64,000 bases of DNA from Nocardioides baculatus (GTDB lineage: Bacteria; Actinomycetota; Actinomycetes; Propionibacteriales; Nocardioidaceae), in contig NZ_JAERSG010000002.1 of the NCBI RefSeq assembly GCF_016735675.1, positions 682,001 through 746,000 of the forward strand. The letters are read 5' to 3'. The notes under the pieces are model-generated. The model did not search any database. It saw nothing but the letters and a program-made list of their open reading frames with translations, and had not been told where the DNA came from. Made by a program: the position numbers and the translations under genes. Positions within the stretch are counted from its first letter, which is position 1, and each line of letters begins with the position of its first letter. Below, one piece after another: positions 59,094 through 64,000 of this stretch.

Positions 59094-60455
59094 ATGTCCC
59101 TTCTCAACAGCCTCCGCCCGGGAGGTCGCCACGGGTTGTCGTCCCGCGAGGTGCGCGACCCCATCGGGCTCGCCGTCGCGGCCGTGAACCGGCTCGCCCA
59201 GAGCGACCTGATCGACCGCGTCGGCCTGCGCAGGCAGAGCGAGCAGGTCGTCTACTCGACGACCCGCAACGGCTTCCGGGTCGCCACCGCAGCAGGCCGC
59301 ACGTTCGCCCGTGCGGGCCGACGTACGGCGGGGGAGCGCCCCGCCCGCGCCGAGTCGCGCGGTGTCTTCGACCTCAACCCGACCGAGGACGAGGCGATGC
59401 TGGTGGCCGTGGTCGAGGAGCTCGCCGCCGAGCTGCTGCGGCCGGCCGCCGCCGCTGCCGACGACGCGTGCGCCGCCCCTGACGACGTCCTCGCCGCGGT
59501 CCAGGAGGTGGGCCTGCCCGGGCTCGGGGTGCCCGAGTCGCTCGGCGGCATCATGGAGGAGCGCTCGGCGATGGCCGGTGCGCTCGTCGCCGAGGCGCTC
59601 GCCAAGGGCGACATGGGGCTGGCCGTCGCGGCGCTCGCGCCCGGCGCCGTCGCCACCGCGCTCGGGCTCTGGGGCACCGAGGAGCAGCAGCAGACCTACC
59701 TGCCGGCCTTCACCGGCTCCGAGGTCCCCGCCGCGGCCCTGACGATCGCCGAGCCGACGGTGCTCTTCGACCCCTTCGAGCTCTCCACCACCGCGCTGCG
59801 CGACGGCGACGGCTTCGTGCTCGACGGCGTGAAGTCCGCGGTCGTCCGCGGGGCCGACGCCGAGCTGTTCGTGGTCGCCGCCATGCTCGACGGCACCCCG
59901 GCGCTCTTCCTCGTGGAGTCGGGCGCCGAGGGTCTCGAGGTCGAGGGCGACCCGTCGATGGGACTCCGGGCCGCCGCGCTCTCGCGCCTGCACCTCACCG
60001 GCGTACGGGTCGGGGCGGACGCGCTGCTCGGCGACACCGACGGCGAGGCCTACCGCGAGTGCGTACGCCTCTCGCGGCTCGCGTGGTGCGCGCTGGCCGT
60101 CGGCACCGGCCAGGCGGTGCTCGACTACGTGAAGGACTACGTCAACGAGCGACAGGCGTTCGGCGAGCCGATCAGCCACCGCCAGTCGGTGGCGTTCATG
60201 GTCGCGGACATCGCGATCGAGCTGCAGGCGATGCGGTTGCTGACGTGGAAGGCCGCCTCGCGCGCCACCCGCGGCCAGGACTTCGCCCGCGAGGTCGGCC
60301 TCGCCCGCCAGCTGTGTGCGGAGAAGGGCATGCGGATCGGGCTGGACGGCGTGCAGCTGCTCGGTGGCCACGGCTTCGTCAAGGAGCACCCGGTCGAGCG
60401 GTGGTACCGCGACCTGCGGGCCGTCGGAATCATGGAAGGCGTGGTGATGGTCTGA
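59094..60455 (+). CDS. Acyl-CoA dehydrogenase with N-terminal extension
   Basis: A 453-residue flavoenzyme. The dehydrogenase fold begins near residue 95 (DLNPTEDEAMLVAVVEELA), with GLPGLGVPESLGG, the flavin-binding segment AALTIAEPTVLFDP, ERQAFGEPISHRQSVAFMVADIAIE, and LGGHGFVKEHPVERWYRDLR near the end. About 90 extra N-terminal residues (MSLLNSLRPGGRHGLSSREV and on) are basic and unlike the family core. It ends at IMEGVVMV, without the usual final helix. It overlaps the next dehydrogenase gene (TGATG), and the two probably form one complex. Confidence 0.88.
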   Translation: MSLLNSLRPGGRHGLSSREVRDPIGLAVAAVNRLAQSDLIDRVGLRRQSEQVVYSTTRNGFRVATAAGRTFARAGRRTAGERPARAESRGVFDLNPTEDEAMLVAVVEELAAELLRPAAAAADDACAAPDDVLAAVQEVGLPGLGVPESLGGIMEERSAMAGALVAEALAKGDMGLAVAALAPGAVATALGLWGTEEQQQTYLPAFTGSEVPAAALTIAEPTVLFDPFELSTTALRDGDGFVLDGVKSAVVRGADAELFVVAAMLDGTPALFLVESGAEGLEVEGDPSMGLRAAALSRLHLTGVRVGADALLGDTDGEAYRECVRLSRLAWCALAVGTGQAVLDYVKDYVNERQAFGEPISHRQSVAFMVADIAIELQAMRLLTWKAASRATRGQDFAREVGLARQLCAEKGMRIGLDGVQLLGGHGFVKEHPVERWYRDLRAVGIMEGVVMV

Positions 60456-61672
60456 TGATCAACCTCGAGACCCCCAAGAAGCAGGCGGCGCTGATCGACC
60501 AGGCCCACCAGCTGGCGATGAACATGCTGCGTCCGATCTCGCGCAAGTACGACCGCGCCGAGCACGAGTACCCCAAGGAGCTCGACATGCTCGCCGCGCT
60601 GATCGACGGCGTGAGCGAGACCGGCGCGACCGGCGGCGCCGGCGCGGGCGGCGTACGCCGCGATGACAAGCCCGACAGCGATCCCGACAAGGTGCGCAAC
60701 GGCGCCAACCTCGCTTCCGTCCTGTCGGTCGCCGAGATGTGCTGGGGCGACACCGCCCTGCTGCTCTCGATGCCGCGCCAGGGGCTGGGCAACTCGGCCA
60801 TTGCGTCGGTCGCCAACGAGGAGCAGCTCGAGCGCTACCAGGGCACCTGGGCCGCGATGGCCATCACCGAGCCCGGCATCGGCTCGGACTCGGCCAACCT
60901 CACGACCACGGCCGTCAGGGACGGCGACGAGTACGTCATCAACGGCGAGAAGATCTACGTCACCTCGGGCGACCGTGCCGACAGCGTCGTCGTCTGGGCG
61001 ACGCTCGACAAGGAGCTCGGCCGCGCCGCGATCAAGTCGTTCCTCGTCCGCAAGGACAACCCCGGCCTCAAGGTCGAGCGGCTCGAGCACAAGCTGGGCA
61101 TCCGCGCCTCCGACACGGCGGCGATCACCTTCACCGACTGCCGGGTGCCGGCCGAGGACCTGCTCGGCTCGCCGGAGATCGACACCAAGTCCGGTTTCGC
61201 CGGCGCGATGGCGACCTTCGACAACACCCGCCCGCTGGTGGCGGCGATGGCGATCGGCTGCGCCCGGGCGTCGCTCGACCTGACCCGTGACCTGCTCGAG
61301 CAGGCCGGCGTCACCGTCGACTACGACCGCCCGGCCGAGCGGCAGAGCGCGGCGGCGGCGAAGTTCCTGCAGCTCGAGGCCGACTGGGAGGGCGCCAAGC
61401 TGCTGATGATGCAGGCGGCGTGGATGGCCGACAACCGCAAGCCCAACTCGCTCGAGGCGTCGATGGCCAAGGCGAAGGCCGGCCGCGTCGGGTCCGACGT
61501 GACGCTGTCGTGCGTCCAGCTCTGCGGCACCCTCGGCTACAGCGAGGGCGAGCTGCTGGAGAAGTGGTCGCGCGACTCCAAGATCCTCGACATCTTCGAG
61601 GGCACCCAGCAGATCCAGCAGCTCATCGTGGCCCGCCGGATCCTGGGGCTGACGAGCAGTGAGCTGAAGTAG
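60455..61672 (+). CDS. Acyl-CoA dehydrogenase (second subunit)
   Basis: A 405-residue acyl-CoA dehydrogenase: GWGDTALLLSMPRQGLGN-type region appears as CWGDTALLLSMPRQGLGNSA, followed by AMAITEPGIGSDSANLTT (flavin contact), EYVINGEKIYVTSGDRADS, and the C-terminal CGTLGYSEGELLEKWSRDSK with ILDIFEGTQQIQQL. The Glu of FEGT is in the expected catalytic region. A glycine-rich insert (GATGGAGAGGVRRDDKPDSD) near residue 60 is unusual. It is coupled to the previous gene by TGATG. Confidence 0.92.
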   Translation: MINLETPKKQAALIDQAHQLAMNMLRPISRKYDRAEHEYPKELDMLAALIDGVSETGATGGAGAGGVRRDDKPDSDPDKVRNGANLASVLSVAEMCWGDTALLLSMPRQGLGNSAIASVANEEQLERYQGTWAAMAITEPGIGSDSANLTTTAVRDGDEYVINGEKIYVTSGDRADSVVVWATLDKELGRAAIKSFLVRKDNPGLKVERLEHKLGIRASDTAAITFTDCRVPAEDLLGSPEIDTKSGFAGAMATFDNTRPLVAAMAIGCARASLDLTRDLLEQAGVTVDYDRPAERQSAAAAKFLQLEADWEGAKLLMMQAAWMADNRKPNSLEASMAKAKAGRVGSDVTLSCVQLCGTLGYSEGELLEKWSRDSKILDIFEGTQQIQQLIVARRILGLTSSELK

Positions 61673-61697
61673 CAAGACCCGGAGTCCCCGAACGCAC

Positions 61698-61730
61698 GAA
61701 GCCCCTCCCGGATCATCCGGGAGGGGCTTC
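61698..61730. terminator. Strong 15-bp bidirectional terminator
   Basis: GAAGCCCCTCCCGGA (61698-61712) pairs perfectly with 61716-61730 over a TCA loop. CGCA/TGCG flanks extend the stem with one mismatch. It serves both the dehydrogenase operon and the converging YiaA/B gene. Confidence 0.9.
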
Positions 61731-61740
61731 TGCGTGCGGG

Positions 61741-62031
61741 TCAGGCCGCCTTGAAGGGGTCGTGCTCGGCGAGGATCTTGTCGACGCGGGCCTGGTCGAT
61801 GCGGTGGAAGACCCGCTGGTCCTCCTGCTGGTCGCGGATCACCTTGGCGAGCGTGAAGGCCGACGTCGTCAGGTAGAGGGTGCCGAGGGCGAGGAATCCC
61901 TTGATCCACGGGTCGGCCTCCATGAAGTAGACGGCGACGAGCATCGCGAAGAGCGAGGCGCCGAAGGAGATCGCGGCCTGGGCGGCGAAGGCGGTGGTGT
62001 TCTTGGCGGTGGAATCGGTCTTGGAGGTCAT
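61741..62031 (-). CDS. YiaA/YiaB-like small inner membrane protein
   Basis: A 96-residue protein with two hydrophobic helices: AAISFGASLFAMLVAVYFM and WIKGFLALGTLYLTTSAFTLAKVIRD, which is the YiaAB pattern, then a charged tail (DQARVDKILAEHDPFKAA). Its function is unknown. ATG 62031 is used; the frame extends upstream to 62193 through the start region of the divergent decarboxylase gene, which makes a longer product unlikely. Confidence 0.85.
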   Translation of the reverse strand: MTSKTDSTAKNTTAFAAQAAISFGASLFAMLVAVYFMEADPWIKGFLALGTLYLTTSAFTLAKVIRDQQEDQRVFHRIDQARVDKILAEHDPFKAA

Positions 62032-62116
62032 GAGTGAAGCGTGCTCGCGTGGCCGACGTCCCGGACGTGCTGAACTACCCGATCCCGGCTGAGTACGTCC
62101 GCTCAACCCGCACCGG

Positions 62117-62122
62117 TACGTT
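62117..62122 (+). promoter_or_regulatory. -10 box TACGTT for the decarboxylase gene
   Basis: TACGTT ends 6 nt before the ATG at 62129. Confidence 0.5.
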
Positions 62123-62128
62123 CGGGCC

Positions 62129-63571
62129 ATGCCGGAGCAGCTGCCAGAGCACATGTCGCCCGAGGAGTTCCGTCGCCACGGGCATGCCGCCATCGACTGG
62201 ATCGCCGACTACTGGGCCTCCCTGGACGACCTGCCGGTGCGCGCCCAGGTCGCCCCCGGAGACGTACGGCGTCAGCTCCCGGAGTCGGCACCCGAGACCG
62301 GCGAGCCGTTCGACGCCGTGCTCGCGGACCTCGACCGCATCGTGGTGCCGGGCCTCACGCACTGGCAGCACCCGCGCTTCTTCGCCTACTTCCCGGCCAA
62401 CTCCTCGCCGGCCGCGATCCTCGGCGACCTCCTGTCCAGCGGCATCGGCGCGCAGGGGATGATCTGGGCGACGAGCCCGGCGGTGACCGAGGTCGAGCAG
62501 GTGGTGCTCGACTGGTTCGCCGAGGCGCTCGGGCTGCCCGAGGCGTTCCGCAGCGACGGCCCCGGCGGGGGCGTCATCCAGGACACCGCGTCGACCGCGA
62601 CGTTCACGGCGCTGCTGTCCGCGCTGCACCGGGCCAGCGGGGGAGAGGCCCGGGTGTCCGGCGTGGGTGACGTCGGGTGGCGGGTCTACGGATCGACGCA
62701 GGCGCACTCGTCGCTGGTGAAGGCCGCGATGATGGCCGGTCTGGGGGAGGAGGCCGTGCACGCGGTCGACATCGACCCGGACACCCAGGCGATGGACGTC
62801 GACGCCCTGCGCGACGCGATCGTCGAGGACGTCGAGGCCGGCCTGCGCCCGGTGATGGTCCACGTCGCGGCCGGCAGCACGTCGACCGGCGCGATGGACG
62901 ACATCGCGGCGGTCGCCGAGGTCGTCCGGGAGTGGGGTGTCTGGGTGCACGTCGACGCCGCCTGGGCCGGCGTCGCGGCTGTGTGCCCCGAGCTGCGCGA
63001 CCACCTCGCGGGTGTCGAGGTCGCGGACTCTTTCGTCACCAACCCGCACAAGTGGCTGCTGACGACCTTCGACTGCAGCACCTTCTGGGTCCGCGACCGC
63101 GCCGCCCTGACCGGCGCGCTCTCGATCCTCCCGGAGTACCTCCGCAACGCGGCCACCGAGTCCGGCGAGGTCGTCGACTACCGCGACTGGCACCCCCAGC
63201 TCGGCCGTCGCTTCCGGGCCGTCAAGCTCTGGGCCGTGCTGCGGACCTACGGCCTCGAGGGCGTGCGCGCGCACGTCCGCAGCGGCGTCGCGCTGGCGGA
63301 GCACGTCGCCGACCTCGTCGCGGCCGACGACCGCTTCGAGATGGTGACCGAGCCGGCGCTGTCCCTGGTCGTGTTCCGGCTCACGGCGGGCGACGAGCAG
63401 ACGCTCGCGGCGATGGAGGCCGTCAACGCGTCGGGCGAGGCCTACCTCAGCCACACCACCGTCAACGGCCGCGCCGCCATCCGGCTCGCGGTCGGCAGCT
63501 GGCGTACGACCCAGGCCGACGTCGACCGCACCTGGCGCGCGCTGCAGGAGGCGGCGGCCGCACAGGGCTGA
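62129..63571 (+). CDS. PLP-dependent aromatic-L-amino-acid decarboxylase family enzyme
   Basis: A 480-residue group II decarboxylase. HWQHPRFFAYFPANSSPAAIL is the substrate-side segment, VHVDAAWAG holds the PLP-binding Asp and Ala, and TNPHKWLLTTFDCS contains the PLP lysine at Lys308. It would release an amine such as tryptamine, dopamine or tyramine from the matching amino acid. The exact substrate cannot be told. It is monocistronic, with the next gene 30 bp away under its own promoter. Confidence 0.93.
   Translation: MPEQLPEHMSPEEFRRHGHAAIDWIADYWASLDDLPVRAQVAPGDVRRQLPESAPETGEPFDAVLADLDRIVVPGLTHWQHPRFFAYFPANSSPAAILGDLLSSGIGAQGMIWATSPAVTEVEQVVLDWFAEALGLPEAFRSDGPGGGVIQDTASTATFTALLSALHRASGGEARVSGVGDVGWRVYGSTQAHSSLVKAAMMAGLGEEAVHAVDIDPDTQAMDVDALRDAIVEDVEAGLRPVMVHVAAGSTSTGAMDDIAAVAEVVREWGVWVHVDAAWAGVAAVCPELRDHLAGVEVADSFVTNPHKWLLTTFDCSTFWVRDRAALTGALSILPEYLRNAATESGEVVDYRDWHPQLGRRFRAVKLWAVLRTYGLEGVRAHVRSGVALAEHVADLVAADDRFEMVTEPALSLVVFRLTAGDEQTLAAMEAVNASGEAYLSHTTVNGRAAIRLAVGSWRTTQADVDRTWRALQEAAAAQG

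Positions 63572-64000
<429 letters not shown>

Noticed and set aside
57615..60389. Minus-strand open frame of 924 codons
   Set aside because: Only its last 265 codons are real (the SpoU gene). The upstream part is antisense to the dehydrogenase gene and overlaps def.

Overview
The window is GC-rich (about 70% by eye) with GTG and TTG starts, short 4-bp gene overlaps and a gene repertoire typical of a high-GC actinobacterium. The SUF operon with a SufR regulator, acVLRF1 release factor, InhA-type FabI, GuaB1-like protein, DUF222/HNH endonuclease and DUF3099 protein together point to a Nocardioides-like member of the Propionibacteriales. This is inferred from gene content only. No rRNA, tRNA or CRISPR array was recognised.

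Layout. 1-7053: end of a secreted protein, then the complete Fe-S assembly operon sufR-sufB-sufD-Rieske ferredoxin-sufC-sufS-sufU-sufT with a candidate SufR operator in front. 7054-19100: mixed housekeeping genes, including a secreted propeller protein, nucleotidyltransferase, ASCH and NYN proteins, an acVLRF1 release factor, a GbsR/MarR regulator divergent from an ABC exporter, a zinc metallopeptidase and an ABC-F ATPase. 19135-25726: enoyl-CoA hydratase, ABC exporter, an atypical SDR, SURF1, MoaA, small proteins and dodecin. 25776-29065: fabG-fabI followed by a CphA-like Mur ligase that lacks the ATP-grasp module. 29066-31028: HxlR regulator divergent from an MFS transporter. 31078-35274: cyanophycin operon cphB-cphA-cupin. 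35308-42905: SixA, PrmC-like methyltransferase, SerB, DUF805, ABC ATPase, NfeD-SPFH pair and a TauE/SafE transporter. 42956-47266: accessory island with an internally deleted IS30 element, a DUF222/HNH endonuclease, a possible gene remnant, a HEAT-like hypothetical protein and a DNA/RNA non-specific endonuclease. 47368-64000: secreted proteins, lipase-like hydrolase, SpoIIE phosphatase, a three-gene ABC-2 exporter, CAP and PEBP proteins, CysG-type siroheme synthase, two SpoU methyltransferases, DedA, peptide deformylase, two acyl-CoA dehydrogenases behind a 17-bp palindrome, an aromatic amino acid decarboxylase and the start of a GuaB1-like gene.

How the genes work together. The suf operon is a self-regulated Fe-S factory: SufS mobilises sulfur, SufU relays it, SufBCD is the scaffold, SufT assists maturation and SufR represses. 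MoaA would be one of its clients. CphA would make, and CphB would cut, a cyanophycin-like Arg/Asp storage polymer. FabG and FabI supply two reduction steps of FAS-II, while the acyl-CoA dehydrogenases and enoyl-CoA hydratase act in beta-oxidation-type steps.

The clearest regulatory signal is leaderless transcription. At least 25 genes on both strands carry a TANNNT -10 hexamer ending 6-8 nt before the start codon and no Shine-Dalgarno sequence. Several divergent pairs also carry inverted repeats that look like operators. The best candidates for something new are the ATP-grasp-less CphA paralogue, the cphB-cphA-cupin operon, the nuclease/HEAT-like pair, and the dual -35/operator palindrome at 13032-13047.
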